Shown one piece after another: positions 1-8,913 of a stretch of DNA of 64,000 nt (position 1 is the first letter of the stretch; each line of letters starts with the position of its first letter). Origin of the DNA: Sphingomonas sp. JUb134 (GTDB lineage Bacteria; Pseudomonadota; Alphaproteobacteria; Sphingomonadales; Sphingomonadaceae); NCBI RefSeq assembly GCF_004341505.2, contig NZ_SLYP02000001.1:1189001-1253000 (forward strand). The letters run 5' to 3'. Under the pieces are notes generated by a model, which worked only from the letters and a program-made list of their open reading frames with translations, did not search any database and was not told where the DNA came from. A program made the translations under genes and the position numbers.

Positions 1-545
1 CCGGCCCCCGCAGGAGCGGCAGCAGCGGGGGCGGCCGGCTTGGTCCCGGCATTGCCCGGAAGAGTCAGCACGCCGCCGCCGTTGCCGGGGCCGCGGGCCG
101 GGGCAGGGGAAGCGGCCGGGGCGCTGTCCGGCTCGCCACCCTGCGCGGCCGGAGCGGCAGCCCCGCCGCCTTCCAGCGCGGTGAGCCGGCCATCGTTGGC
201 GCGGCGATAGGCCTCGAACGCCTCCTCCATCTGGCGCAGCTTGTACTGCGCCTGCTCGACCTGGCCGGTCAGCGTCATCTGCTGCGATTCGAGCGCGGCG
301 ACGCGCGCTTCCAGATTGGCGATCGGGCTGCCCGCGGGCGTGCCCGGCGCCTCGATCGGCGCCTGGGGTGCGGTGATCTCCGGCTCGACCTGGGCCTGGG
401 CGCCGCCCGGGAACACCTTGCGCTGCACGGCGCGCATCTCGCGCTCAAGCTTGTTCACCCGGCCTTCGATCGCGGTCTGCGCGGTCGCGGGGACGGAAAC
501 TGCAAGGCCGGCCGCCAGAAGCGGAAGCGTCATGAGGATACGCAT
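1..545 (-). CDS. cpoB: CpoB/YbgF-like coiled-coil cell-division coordinator, N-terminal part (cut by window edge)
   Basis: Reading leftward from an ATG at 545, the frame is open to the window edge, so only about the first 180 residues are seen. They start with a signal peptide (MRILMTLPLLAAG, Ala-rich, ending near ATAQ), followed by a predicted coiled coil with heptad-like repeats (residues about 25-45 and 75-115), then a Pro/Ala/Gly-rich linker. This matches the N-terminal trimerisation region and linker of YbgF/CpoB, a periplasmic protein that works with Tol-Pal and peptidoglycan synthases. The TPR domain expected at the C-terminus lies outside the window. The tol-pal genes are about 10 kb away rather than adjacent. 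The name rests on architecture only, because the diagnostic TPRs are not visible. Confidence 0.65.
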   Translation of the reverse strand, partial: MRILMTLPLLAAGLAVSVPATAQTAIEGRVNKLEREMRAVQRKVFPGGAQAQVEPEITAPQAPIEAPGTPAGSPIANLEARVAALESQQMTLTGQVEQAQYKLRQMEEAFEAYRRANDGRLTALEGGGAAAPAAQGGEPDSAPAASPAPARGPGNGGGVLTLPGNAGTKPAAPAAAAPAGA

Positions 546-661
546 GTCGTGACACCCCCCGGTGGGATTTGGGAAAACTAGGGGGACCCTAATGGTCCGG
601 CGATGCTGTCGCCAGCCTTAAGCGCGCGCGGAAAAGCCCGGGCGCGCCCAAGGCGAGCGGA

Positions 662-1522
662 TCAGCCCTGGGGCGCGGCCGGCGCGGGGGCGGCCCCGGT
701 GTCGGCGGCGACAGGCGCCGGGGTGGCGCCGCCGTCGCGGGCACGCAGCGCCTGGGCGCTGACGCCGATGTCCTTGATCGGGCGGGCGCCGCTGCCGAGC
801 GGGGCCACCGACGATCCGTTGATGGTGACCGTCAGCTTGTCCGGGCGGCCGACGTTGATCATCGGGCCGTTGGCATCGACGGGCACGTCATAGCGCTCGC
901 CCGCGGTCATCGTCTTCTGCATCAGCGTCTTGCCGGCGGCGTCATAGACGCGGACCCACACTTCGTCGGTGGCGGTGAGCGTCACCTGACTGCCGGTCAC
1001 GGGCGCGGCCGGTGCGGCAACGGCCGGGGAGGCGGCGGGCACCGGCATCACGCCGAGCTCGCTCTCCGCCGTCGCCTGCTGCGCGGGCGGCGCGTCCCCG
1101 CCGCTGAGCAGGGTGGTGCCGAACCAGATGGCGAGCAGAAGCAGGATCAGGCCACCCGCGATCAACCCGCCGGTGGCGAGCCCGCGCGAGGGAAGCCGCG
1201 GGGGCGCATGGGGCTGAAGGTCGGGCTTGGGCTCGCGCCGCTGGTAGCTGGTGTCGAGCTCGCGGCGCAGATCGCGGGCGAGCGCCACTTCGTCCACGCC
1301 CACCGCCCGCGCGTAGGAGCGGCCGAAGCCCATCGCATAGGTGGTGGACGGCAGCTGGGAGAAGTTCGACGTCTCGATCGCCTCCAGATGCCGCTGCGGG
1401 ATCCGAGTACGCGCCGCTACCTCGGCCAGGTCGAGGCCCTGGGCCTCGCGCGCCTGCCGCAACCGTTCGCCTGCCGTCATCGCTGCCGGGCTCCGTTCCA
1501 CGGCGCCCTCGCCCTCACCCAT
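662..1522 (-). CDS. RodZ-like HTH / DUF4115 membrane protein
   Basis: About 286 residues from the ATG at 1522, which has GGAG 8-10 bp upstream. A GTG at 1588 would add 22 residues. The N-terminus carries an XRE-type helix-turn-helix (residues about 17-83, with ERLRQAREAQGLDLAEVA and the IPQRHLEAIE helix). One membrane segment follows at about 116-139, then an Ala/Pro linker and a beta-rich C-terminal domain of the DUF4115 type (VWVRVYDAAGKTL, then TMTAGERYDVP). This is the order found in RodZ, the bitopic protein linking MreB to the elongation machinery. Many alphaproteobacterial homologues are annotated only as HTH proteins, so a role in cell shape is inferred. It lies between cpoB and ptsP on the same strand. 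Confidence 0.75.
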   Translation of the reverse strand: MGEGEGAVERSPAAMTAGERLRQAREAQGLDLAEVAARTRIPQRHLEAIETSNFSQLPSTTYAMGFGRSYARAVGVDEVALARDLRRELDTSYQRREPKPDLQPHAPPRLPSRGLATGGLIAGGLILLLLAIWFGTTLLSGGDAPPAQQATAESELGVMPVPAASPAVAAPAAPVTGSQVTLTATDEVWVRVYDAAGKTLMQKTMTAGERYDVPVDANGPMINVGRPDKLTVTINGSSVAPLGSGARPIKDIGVSAQALRARDGGATPAPVAADTGAAPAPAAPQG

Positions 1523-1633
1523 TCCAGTCTCCACGCGGGGAATATTCACCAAGGTCGCGCCCCCGTCTTCGGGGCAGGTTTCGGACACGCATAAACCTGT
1601 GTCAACGTCGGGAGGCGCGTATCCGCCGCCGTT

Positions 1634-3925
1634 TCACGCCAGTTCAACCCCATTGTCAGTCGCCCAGGCGGTCAGCGCGGCCCGCATGTCGGGCGGTGGG
1701 GCTGCCAGCAGCCGCTCCATGGTCGCGGTGATGGCGGCGCGATCGAGCGAATGGATCATCGCCTTGATCGGGCCGACCGCGGCCGGCGTGATCGAAAGCC
1801 GGTCGATGCCGAGGCCGAGCAGCGCCATTGCTTCGAGCGAGCGCCCGCCCATCTCGCCGCACACGGTGACCGGGACGCCGGCATCGCGGGTGGCACGCAC
1901 CACCCGGCGCAGGAAGCGCAGGATCGCCGGGCTCAGCCAGTCGTAGCGCAACGCCAGCTGCGGGTGCGCGCGATCGGCCGCGAACAGGAACTGGGTGAGG
2001 TCGTTGGTGCCGATCGACAGGAAATCGAGGCGCGGGAACAGCAGGTCGAGCGTCTCGGCAAGCGCCGGCACCTCCAGCATCGCGCCATAGAGGATCTCCA
2101 GCGGCAGCTTGCGCCCGCGCGAGGCGACCCAGTCGCGCTGGCGCTCGAACAGCTCTCGCGCCTGCTCGAACTCCCAGGGTTCGGACACCATCGGGAACAT
2201 GACGCGCAGCGTGCGGCCGGCCGCCGCCTCGATCAGCGCGCGCGCCTGCGCCTTCATCAGCCCCTCGCGGGTCAGCGCCAGGCGCAGCGCCCGCCAGCCC
2301 ATCGCCGGGTTCTCTTCCTCATGGTCGCCGGTCGCGAGATAGGGCAGCGCCTTGTCGCCGCCGATGTCGACGGTGCGGAACACGACCGGGCGGTCGCCGG
2401 CCACGTCGAGCACCTCGCGATAGAGCCGCTGCTGGCGCTCGCGCGAGGGAAGGGTGGAGGAGACCAGGAACTGGAATTCGGTGCGGAACAGGCCGATGCC
2501 GTCCGCGCCGGTGAGGTCCAGCGCGGCGGCGTCGTCGCGCAGACCGGCGTTGACCAGCAGGGTGATGCGGTCGCCGTCTCGGGTGACGGGCGGCTCGCTG
2601 CGAAGGGCAGCAAAGGCCGCGCGGCGGCGCTGCGAATAGAGCAGCTTGGCGTCGAACGCCTCCTCCAGGTCGGCGGTGGGGCGGATGACGCAATAGTCTT
2701 CGGACGCGTTGAGCAGCAGCCGGTCGCCTTCCGAGATCAGCCGGCGCACGTCGCGCACGCGGCCGAGCACCGGCACGCCCATGGCGCGCGCGACGATGGT
2801 CACGTGCGCGGTGAGAGAGCCTTCCTCCAGCACCACGCCCTTGAGGCGCCGGCGGTCGTATTCGAGCAACTCGGCCGGACCCAGGTTGCGGGCGATCAGG
2901 ATCGTGTCCTGGCGAAGGCCCAGCTGCGCCGCGGTGCCGAGCTGGCCCGAGACGATGCGGAGCAGCCGGTTGGAGAGATCCTCCAGGTCGTGCATGCGAT
3001 CGGCGAGCAGCGGGTCGGAAATCTCGCGCATGCGCATGCGGGTGCGCTGCTGGACGCGCTCGATCGCGGCCTCTGCGGTGAGGCCGGAATCGATCGCCTC
3101 GTTGATGCGGCGCGACCAGCCCTCGTCATAGGCGAACATCTTGTAGGTCGCGATGACCTCTTCATGCTCGCCGCCGACGCCGAATTCGGCCTGGCTGGTG
3201 ATGCGATCGATCTGCTCGCGCATCTTGTCGAACGCGGCATAGACGCGGTGGCGCTCGGCCTCGGTATCCTCCGCGACCGTGTGTTCGACGGTGATGCGCG
3301 GCTGGTGGAAGACGGCGACGCCCGCGCCCATGCCTTCGACCAGCTTGAAGCCGTTGATGCGGGCGGTGCCGGTCGCCTGGGGGCGGCTGGCGGCGGCGGG
3401 GCCGGCCGCGTCGATCAGGTCGGCGTTGGCGATCAGTTCGGACAGCACCATGGCGACGGTCTGCAGCGCCTCGATCTCGACGTCGTCGTAGCGGCGCGGC
3501 TCGGTATGCTGGACCGCGAGCACGCCCACCGCCCGCTCGCGCCGGATGATCGGCACACCGGCAAAGCTGTGGAAACGCTCTTCGCCCGTTTCGGGGCGAT
3601 AGGCGAAATCCGGGTGGCTCGCGGCCTCGGCCAGGTTCAGCGTCTCGACATTGGCGGCGATGGTGCCGACCAGGCCCTCGCCGGGGGCGAGCTTGGTGAC
3701 GTGCACCGCCTCTTCGGCGAGGCCGACGGTGGCGAAGAGTTCGAACACGCCCTCCCGCAGCAAATAGATCGAGCAGACCTCGCTATCGAGCGTTTCCCCG
3801 ATGATGTTGACCACGCTGTTGAGCTTGGCCTGTGCGGGGCTGCGCGACGCCATCACGTCGTGGAGGCGGGTGAGGATCTCTCGGGCGGAAGCGGCGGCCG
3901 ATGCGGGCATGGGGCTGGCTACCAT
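1634..3925 (-). CDS. ptsP: PtsP, PEP-protein phosphotransferase of the nitrogen PTS (EI-Ntr)
   Basis: About 763 residues from the ATG at 3925 (another ATG at 3910). Longer upstream readings would run into the neighbouring HTH gene. Domain order is an N-terminal GAF domain (with SEVCSIYLLREGVFEL and SFAGVPIIR), the PEP-utiliser N-terminal helical domain, the phosphohistidine swivel domain (LTAHVTIVARAMGVP, with the phospho-accepting His), and the TIM-barrel PEP-binding domain (FRTEFQFL, RALRLAL, SIGTNDLTQF, and VCGEMGG with the catalytic Cys). EI-Ntr transfers phosphate from PEP to NPr and then EIIA-Ntr, linking carbon/nitrogen status to regulation without sugar transport. The GAF domain separates it from sugar-PTS EI. 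Cytoplasmic; all key motifs are intact. Confidence 0.95.
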   Translation of the reverse strand: MVASPMPASAAASAREILTRLHDVMASRSPAQAKLNSVVNIIGETLDSEVCSIYLLREGVFELFATVGLAEEAVHVTKLAPGEGLVGTIAANVETLNLAEAASHPDFAYRPETGEERFHSFAGVPIIRRERAVGVLAVQHTEPRRYDDVEIEALQTVAMVLSELIANADLIDAAGPAAASRPQATGTARINGFKLVEGMGAGVAVFHQPRITVEHTVAEDTEAERHRVYAAFDKMREQIDRITSQAEFGVGGEHEEVIATYKMFAYDEGWSRRINEAIDSGLTAEAAIERVQQRTRMRMREISDPLLADRMHDLEDLSNRLLRIVSGQLGTAAQLGLRQDTILIARNLGPAELLEYDRRRLKGVVLEEGSLTAHVTIVARAMGVPVLGRVRDVRRLISEGDRLLLNASEDYCVIRPTADLEEAFDAKLLYSQRRRAAFAALRSEPPVTRDGDRITLLVNAGLRDDAAALDLTGADGIGLFRTEFQFLVSSTLPSRERQQRLYREVLDVAGDRPVVFRTVDIGGDKALPYLATGDHEEENPAMGWRALRLALTREGLMKAQARALIEAAAGRTLRVMFPMVSEPWEFEQARELFERQRDWVASRGRKLPLEILYGAMLEVPALAETLDLLFPRLDFLSIGTNDLTQFLFAADRAHPQLALRYDWLSPAILRFLRRVVRATRDAGVPVTVCGEMGGRSLEAMALLGLGIDRLSITPAAVGPIKAMIHSLDRAAITATMERLLAAPPPDMRAALTAWATDNGVELA

Positions 3926-3995
3926 GCCGTTGCGGCCGACGCCATCGGGCCACCGGAAACTTCGGTAACGAAGTGTGCAAGGCAAGCGTGCGGCA

Positions 3996-4559
3996 TCACA
4001 GCGTCCGCACCAGGCGCACGGCCATGGCGAGCCAGGCGGGTTCGGGAACCACCTGCTGGCGGGCGCCGGCACCGGGCGGCAGCAGGTGGAGCTTCCCGTC
4101 GCTGCGGGCGAGCAGCCGGCCGAACACGAAGCGGCCGGCAGGGCGGGGGACCAGCACGTCGCGGTTCATGGCGCTTCCGAACGCGTCGGGGGCCAGGCGG
4201 GCGCACCAGATCTCGTCGCCCGCCCGATAATCCCCGACGCCGCCGGAGACGGTGACGGCGACCAGGCTGGGATCGATCCTGGGGGCTGCGACCGTGGCGG
4301 CACGGCGGGGCGCGGTGGCGCCGCCGGCATCCAGGATCGCGGCCACGGACACGTCGGGGCGGTCGGGCAGCTTCACCAGATCGGCGGAATCGACGCCCAG
4401 CGCCTCTGCGATGCGGTTGAGCCAGCCGATCGAGACGGTGCGCGTGCCCGTCTCCAGCCGGCCGATCGTCTGGGCGGTGGTGCCGGGGCGGCAGCGCAGC
4501 GCCACCTCCTCCAGCGTCAGCCCCTTCGCACGGCGCACTTCGCGAATGGCGGTGATCAT
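3996..4559 (-). CDS. XRE-family regulator with a LexA/S24-like C-terminal region
   Basis: 187 residues from the ATG at 4559. The N-terminal 65 residues form an XRE helix-turn-helix (IREVRRAKGLTLEEVALR, then TIGRLETGTRTVSIGWLNRI). After an Ala-rich linker, the second half (GDYRAGDEIWCARL ... RDVLVPRPAGRFVFGRLLAR) resembles the beta-rich S24/LexA-type fold without an obvious Ser-Lys catalytic pair, so proteolysis is not claimed. It is divergent from the DUF6456 gene at 4651, and a perfect palindrome sits 15-33 bp upstream of its start, which suggests autoregulation and perhaps control of both genes. No ligand or regulon can be read from the sequence. Confidence 0.75.
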   Translation of the reverse strand: MITAIREVRRAKGLTLEEVALRCRPGTTAQTIGRLETGTRTVSIGWLNRIAEALGVDSADLVKLPDRPDVSVAAILDAGGATAPRRAATVAAPRIDPSLVAVTVSGGVGDYRAGDEIWCARLAPDAFGSAMNRDVLVPRPAGRFVFGRLLARSDGKLHLLPPGAGARQQVVPEPAWLAMAVRLVRTL

Positions 4560-4573
4560 CTCCGGCTCCCGCA

Positions 4574-4592
4574 ACAAACCATATCGGTTTGT
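4574..4592. promoter_or_regulatory. Palindromic operator candidate between the HTH and DUF6456 genes
   Basis: Perfect inverted repeat ACAAACC-ATATC-GGTTTGT (7-bp arms, 5-bp spacer) just upstream of the HTH gene start at 4559. Another half-site, ACAAAC, occurs at 4602-4607. The arms are AT-richer than their surroundings. The position suits an operator for the XRE regulator it precedes. Binding is inferred. Confidence 0.55.
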
Positions 4593-4650
4593 CACTGTCC
4601 TACAAACAAGCCGCTGTGGCAAGGACGAGTCGCAACGATGGAGAGGCACG

Positions 4651-5127
4651 ATGCGCGAAATGGCCGAACGCGGACTGGAGGGCGAACGGGTGGCGAGCAC
4701 CCCGCCGGCGCGGGGGCGTCGCGGGGTCACGGTGAACCTGGCCGAATCGCCGCTGTCTTGGCTGCGGGCGCGCGGGTTGGTCAGCCCCCGCCAGTTCGAT
4801 GCGGGCGAGCAGCTGCGCGAGGATTATGAGCGGGCGTCGCTGGGGCCGCGGGTGACGATGCGCTGGGATGCCGGGCCGCGGGGAAGCGGCAGTCGGGGTG
4901 CGCCCTCCGCAGGCACGCCGGGCGGGCCGCAGCTGTCGGCCAAGCGGCGTTTCGACGCGGCGATCGCGGCGGCGGGGCCGGGGCTGGCCGACGTGCTGTG
5001 GCGGGTGGTGTGTGCAGGGGAGGGCCTGCCGGCCGCGGAAAAGGCGCTCGGCTGGCCGGCGCGGGCCGGGCGGCTGGTGCTTACGCTGGCGCTCGATCGG
5101 CTGGCGGAGCACTACCGGCTTCCGTGA
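4651..5127 (+). CDS. DUF6456 domain protein
   Basis: 158 residues from the ATG at 4651, with GGAGAG upstream. The C-terminal 75 residues (SAKRRFDAAIAAAGPGLADVLWRVV, then GLPAAEKALGWPARAGRLVLTLALDRLAEHY) fit the DUF6456 helical domain common in alphaproteobacteria. The middle is Gly/Pro-rich and probably disordered. The tail, in which a helix follows a Trp-Pro-X-Arg-Ala turn, looks like a DNA-binding three-helix unit, but no function is established. It is divergent from the XRE regulator and shares its upstream region. Its 3' end overlaps the convergent DUF2339 gene by 47 bp. Confidence 0.8.
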   Translation: MREMAERGLEGERVASTPPARGRRGVTVNLAESPLSWLRARGLVSPRQFDAGEQLREDYERASLGPRVTMRWDAGPRGSGSRGAPSAGTPGGPQLSAKRRFDAAIAAAGPGLADVLWRVVCAGEGLPAAEKALGWPARAGRLVLTLALDRLAEHYRLP

Positions 5128-7573
5128 GGAACCGCCGATAGGCCCAGCCGATGCCGATCAACGCGAAGCCGAGGCCCAGGAAGGAGAGGATGCGCAGCAC
5201 GCCCTCCAGCGCCGCGGCATCGACCAGGAACACCTTGAAGGTGGTGGCGGTGAGCAACAGCAGGCCGAGCAGGCGCAGGTCGGACGCCTTGGCGGTGATG
5301 CCGCGCCACAGCCAGAACAGCGACAGGCCCAGCATCGCGGCGGAATAGCCCCAGTTCTCGCCCGTGCCGAGCGGGCCGGTGAGGATGCTTCCGTGCGTCG
5401 CCTGGCGGACGGTGGCGACGAGTGCCAGCAGGGTGAGCGCGGCGGCGATCGGGCGGGTGCCGCGGCGGGGCGGCAGCGTCCAGAGCAGCGCGGCGGCGAG
5501 CGCGAAGTGCAGCGTGGCGGCGTTTAGCAGCGGGATCGCGCCCACCGCCTGGGGCACGCCGGCGGGGTTGAACACCATCAGGTCGAACCAGACGATGCGG
5601 GCGACGCCGAGCGCGAGCAGCAGGCTTGCGACGCGCGGGAGGCGGCGGTTGCGCACCAGCGCCCAGCCGGCGAGGAGCAGCGCCTGGGTGATGACCGCGC
5701 GTTCGACAAAGCCAACGGCGGCAAAGGCCGGGGGCTCGGCGATGGCAAGGGGCTGCTTGAGCAGGAGATAGGCGAGCAGCGGCACCGCGCCGCCGCCGAC
5801 GGCAAGGGCGATGCGGCGGGCGCGGCCGAAGCTTTGCCGGTCGGCGAACAGGATCGAGACCAGCACGGCGGTGGGGAGGCCAAGGAAGCGCAGGATGTCG
5901 CGCAGCGGCGGCAGCAGGCGATAGGGCAGCATCTCGCCGAACAGCGAGCGGCCGAACGCTTCCGCCACCTGGGCGAGCGGGATCAGCGCCAGCACCAGCA
6001 GCCCGAGCAGCGGCAGGAGGGTCAGACGGCGCACCGAAGCGTCGCCGGTGGTACGGCCCCAGCCGGCGAGCGCGGCCATCGCGGCGGCGAGCGGCAGGGC
6101 GACCAGCGCGCCGGGCACGATCTGCTGGAGGCCGGCCGAGAGCAACACCGCGGCGGCGAGCCCACCGCCGACGAGGCCGGTGTCCTGCGCGTCGGCGCGG
6201 TCGCGGTGGCGCCAGCTCAGCCACGCGCAAGCGCCGGCGAGCAACAGGTCGAGCAGGCACCAGAAGCCGGGTTCGAGCAGCCGGGTGGCGGCGAGCTGGA
6301 CGACGAGCACCGGTCCCGCGGTGCCGACGACGCCAAGCAGCGCCCAGCCGCGCCCCGTGCGCGACAGCAGCTGGCCGGGGATGGCGAAGAGCAGCGTGGC
6401 GAGGATGGCGGCGGTGGCGGTCACGCCGGGCGCGGGGCGCATCAGGCCGACGCCGAGCAGCACCAGCACCAAGCCGAGCGCGGCGACGGGCGCGGGCATC
6501 AGCTTGGGATCGCGCCACGCCAGGAACAGCGCGGCGGCCGACAGGACCAGGTAGAAGCCCCAGGCGAGCGGGCCGAAGTCGAGCAGGGGGGCGGCAAGCA
6601 GCAGCTGCGCGAGGCCTGCCACCATCGGCGCGGCACGCAGCCACGGGCGCCGGATGCCGGCGGAGGGGAGCGCGAGGGTGACGCCGAGCGCGAGCGCGAC
6701 GATGAAGGCGGCAACGCCACCGACCTCGTCGGCGCGAACCGCGGCGAGCAGGAAGCCGGCCCAGCCGAACGCCGAGGCGCCGGCTGCGAGCGCCAGCCAC
6801 ATCCAGCCGCGGGCGACCGCCAGCCACAGCAGCGCCGCCACGAACAGGCCGAGATAGACGAGCAGCGGGCCGATGCCGGCGGCGTCGAAGCCGGCCACCA
6901 AGGGCGCGGCGAATCCGCCGGCCAGCGCCATGACCGCGGTGGGTGGGCCGTGGCGAAGCGCCAGCCCCAGCGCGATCCCGGTGATCGCGAGCATGATCGC
7001 GAAGCCGGCGATCGGGCTCACCAGGTCGTAGGCGGCGGCCGCGAGATAGAGGGTCGCATAGGCGCTGGCGATGCCGGCGCCGGCGAGCACCTGGGCGATG
7101 CGCGGGTCGTCGCGGGTGGCGGGCAGGCGGCGCGCGACTTCGCCGCCCGCAAGCAGCAGCAGTGCGAACAGCCCCGCGAGCGCGGTGCGGATGCCGGGGG
7201 TGAGCAGGCCGCTCTCGATCGACAGGCGCACCAGGAAGACGCCGGCGAGCACCAGCGCGGCGCCGCCGACCCAGACCGGCAGGCGGCCGCCGACCAGCGC
7301 CTCGAAGCTCGGCATCTCGAAGCGCGGCTTGGGCGGGGCCTCGCGTTCGGGCGGGACTGAGAGGGGCGCGGCGGGCGCAGCGGGGCGGCGGACGACGGCC
7401 GGCTCATCGCGGCGTTCGACCGCTGGCGGGGTGGTGGCTATCGGCTGGGCCGGTGCCTCGAACCGCGCCTCGACCAGCGCCTCGCGAAGGTACTCCACCT
7501 CGCGCTCGACCGCCGTCAGCCGGCGCCACATCAGGACGAGCGCGGCGACGATGCCGGCGAACAGAAGCGTCAT
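5081..7573 (-). CDS. DUF2339 polytopic membrane protein
   Basis: About 830 residues from the ATG at 7573; an upstream in-frame start at 7627 would only add a weak extension. It begins with a membrane helix (MTLLFAGIVAALVLMW), a short coiled coil (RRLTAVEREVEYLREALVE) and a Pro-rich linker, then PSFEALVGGRLPVWVGG leading into a long series of more than 20 hydrophobic segments. This matches the DUF2339 family of large inner-membrane proteins, whose function is unknown. The terminal segments end in GIGWAYRRFL. The last 47 bp overlap the convergent DUF6456 gene. It is divergent from the dapF-like gene at 7689. Confidence 0.85.
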   Translation of the reverse strand: MTLLFAGIVAALVLMWRRLTAVEREVEYLREALVEARFEAPAQPIATTPPAVERRDEPAVVRRPAAPAAPLSVPPEREAPPKPRFEMPSFEALVGGRLPVWVGGAALVLAGVFLVRLSIESGLLTPGIRTALAGLFALLLLAGGEVARRLPATRDDPRIAQVLAGAGIASAYATLYLAAAAYDLVSPIAGFAIMLAITGIALGLALRHGPPTAVMALAGGFAAPLVAGFDAAGIGPLLVYLGLFVAALLWLAVARGWMWLALAAGASAFGWAGFLLAAVRADEVGGVAAFIVALALGVTLALPSAGIRRPWLRAAPMVAGLAQLLLAAPLLDFGPLAWGFYLVLSAAALFLAWRDPKLMPAPVAALGLVLVLLGVGLMRPAPGVTATAAILATLLFAIPGQLLSRTGRGWALLGVVGTAGPVLVVQLAATRLLEPGFWCLLDLLLAGACAWLSWRHRDRADAQDTGLVGGGLAAAVLLSAGLQQIVPGALVALPLAAAMAALAGWGRTTGDASVRRLTLLPLLGLLVLALIPLAQVAEAFGRSLFGEMLPYRLLPPLRDILRFLGLPTAVLVSILFADRQSFGRARRIALAVGGGAVPLLAYLLLKQPLAIAEPPAFAAVGFVERAVITQALLLAGWALVRNRRLPRVASLLLALGVARIVWFDLMVFNPAGVPQAVGAIPLLNAATLHFALAAALLWTLPPRRGTRPIAAALTLLALVATVRQATHGSILTGPLGTGENWGYSAAMLGLSLFWLWRGITAKASDLRLLGLLLLTATTFKVFLVDAAALEGVLRILSFLGLGFALIGIGWAYRRFLTEAGSAPPADRAPA

Positions 7574-7688
7574 GAACAGGTCCACGCCCGTGTTGTGGCA
7601 CAGCTGTGGCCCCAAGTCCGCACGCAATCGCGTGGACGCGGGCAGCGGCTCGCCTATATGCGCGGGCGTCCTTCAGGAGTGCCCACCC

Positions 7689-8639
7689 ATGCAGATCGCG
7701 TTCGTCAAATGCCACGGGTCGGGCAACGACTTCCCGCTGGTGGATGCGCGCGAGCTGGATCTGCCCGAAGACGCCTGGGTGCGGCTGGCGCGCGCGCTCG
7801 CCGATCGTGGCGGACCGGTCGGCGGCGACGGGCTGCTGCTGCTCACCCGCGGCGATGCCACCCATGCGTTCGGGATGCGGATGTTCAACTCCGACGGCAG
7901 CGAGGCGGAGACGTGCCTCAATGGCGTGCGCTGCACCGCGCGGCTGGGGTTCGAGCGGCTGGGGATCGCGGACGCGCGGGTGCTGCTCAAGACCAGCGAC
8001 GCCGAGGCGCGGCTGCAGCCGGAACTGGCACCGGGCGTCACCACCATCCGCACGCGGGTGGGGCCGGTGTCGACGCGCGCCGCCGACGTCGGCCTGCGGA
8101 TTGCGGAAGCCGAGGTGATCGATGCGCCGATCGCGGGGCTGCCGAGTGCGCGTGCGTTCACTGCCGTGGCGATGCCGAACCCGCATCTGGTGACGTTCGT
8201 GGAGCAGGTCGACGAGGCGGAGCTGGTCGCGCTGGGCGACTGGTGCGAGGCGGCACCCGCGCTGCTCCCTGCGCGCGGCAACGTCAGCTTCGTGGAGGTG
8301 CGGGGAAGCGACGACGCGCCGGCCTTGTTCGTGCGCACCTATGAGCGCGGCGTGGGCCTCACCAACAGCTGCGGCAGCGCGATGGCGGCCTCCACCTATG
8401 CGGCGGCGCGGACGGGACGCATCCCGTTCGACCGCGAGACGCGCGTGTTCAACCGCGGCGGCATGGTGCGGGCGAGCGCGACCGAGGCTGCCGAGGTGAC
8501 GATTGCCGGCAACGCGACGTTCGAGTGGGAGGGGCGGATCGCGTTCGATCCTGCGACCGGCACCTTGGGTGAACTGGAAGTGGTTGCGCGGCGGCCGGAC
8601 GAGGTTGCGGCTTGGGAGGCCATGCTCGCGGGGCTCTGA
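7689..8639 (+). CDS. Divergent diaminopimelate-epimerase-family protein
   Basis: 316 residues from the ATG at 7689. It has the two-lobed DapF fold with recognisable motifs: HGSGNDF near the N-terminus, FNSDGSEAETCLNG with the first catalytic Cys, and YERGVGLTNSCGSAMAAS with the second. In canonical DapF the Cys contexts read EMCGNG and ACGTGA; here they are ETCLNG and SCGSAM, so both Cys pairs are kept but the surrounding anion-binding glycines are changed. It may be a true DapF of a sphingomonad branch converting LL- to meso-diaminopimelate for lysine and peptidoglycan, or a related cofactor-independent amino-acid racemase. No other lysine-pathway gene adjoins it. Confidence 0.75.
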   Translation: MQIAFVKCHGSGNDFPLVDARELDLPEDAWVRLARALADRGGPVGGDGLLLLTRGDATHAFGMRMFNSDGSEAETCLNGVRCTARLGFERLGIADARVLLKTSDAEARLQPELAPGVTTIRTRVGPVSTRAADVGLRIAEAEVIDAPIAGLPSARAFTAVAMPNPHLVTFVEQVDEAELVALGDWCEAAPALLPARGNVSFVEVRGSDDAPALFVRTYERGVGLTNSCGSAMAASTYAAARTGRIPFDRETRVFNRGGMVRASATEAAEVTIAGNATFEWEGRIAFDPATGTLGELEVVARRPDEVAAWEAMLAGL

Positions 8640-8666
8640 ACCCGCCCTACCGCCGCCGGGCACCGT

Positions 8667-8752
8667 GTTCCTGCGCAGGCAGGAACCCAGGGCCAGGCAG
8701 AGCAACGCCTGTCCGCGTTCGGAACCCTGGGCTCCTGCCTTCGCAGGAGCAC
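8667..8752. repeat. Palindromic repeat family A, copy 1
   Basis: Two inverted arms, GTTCCTGCGCAGGCAGGAAC followed by CCAGGG, and CCCTGGGCTCCTGC followed by CTTCGCAGGAGCAC, around a core containing AGAGCAACGCCTG. The same layout recurs at 10782 and 33021. Located between the dapF-like gene and ilvD; the hairpin could also end transcription. Confidence 0.8.
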
Positions 8753-8913
8753 TGGAGGAGGCCGGCGTCGGGGCTCACCCTGGGGGCAAGTAGCACCATC
8801 AGGGTAGTCGCTCATTCCTGAAATTTCTCTCAGACAGCAAAACGCGCAATAAAATGTTGCAGACCGCGGCGCTGCTGGCGTAGGGGCGGCGCGATTTCGT
8901 TGGAAAGAGTGTC

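Noticed and set aside
1751..4255. 834-codon plus-strand frame
   Set aside because: Antisense to ptsP with repeated Arg/Gly/Asp/Gln runs; the opposite strand carries all PtsP motifs.
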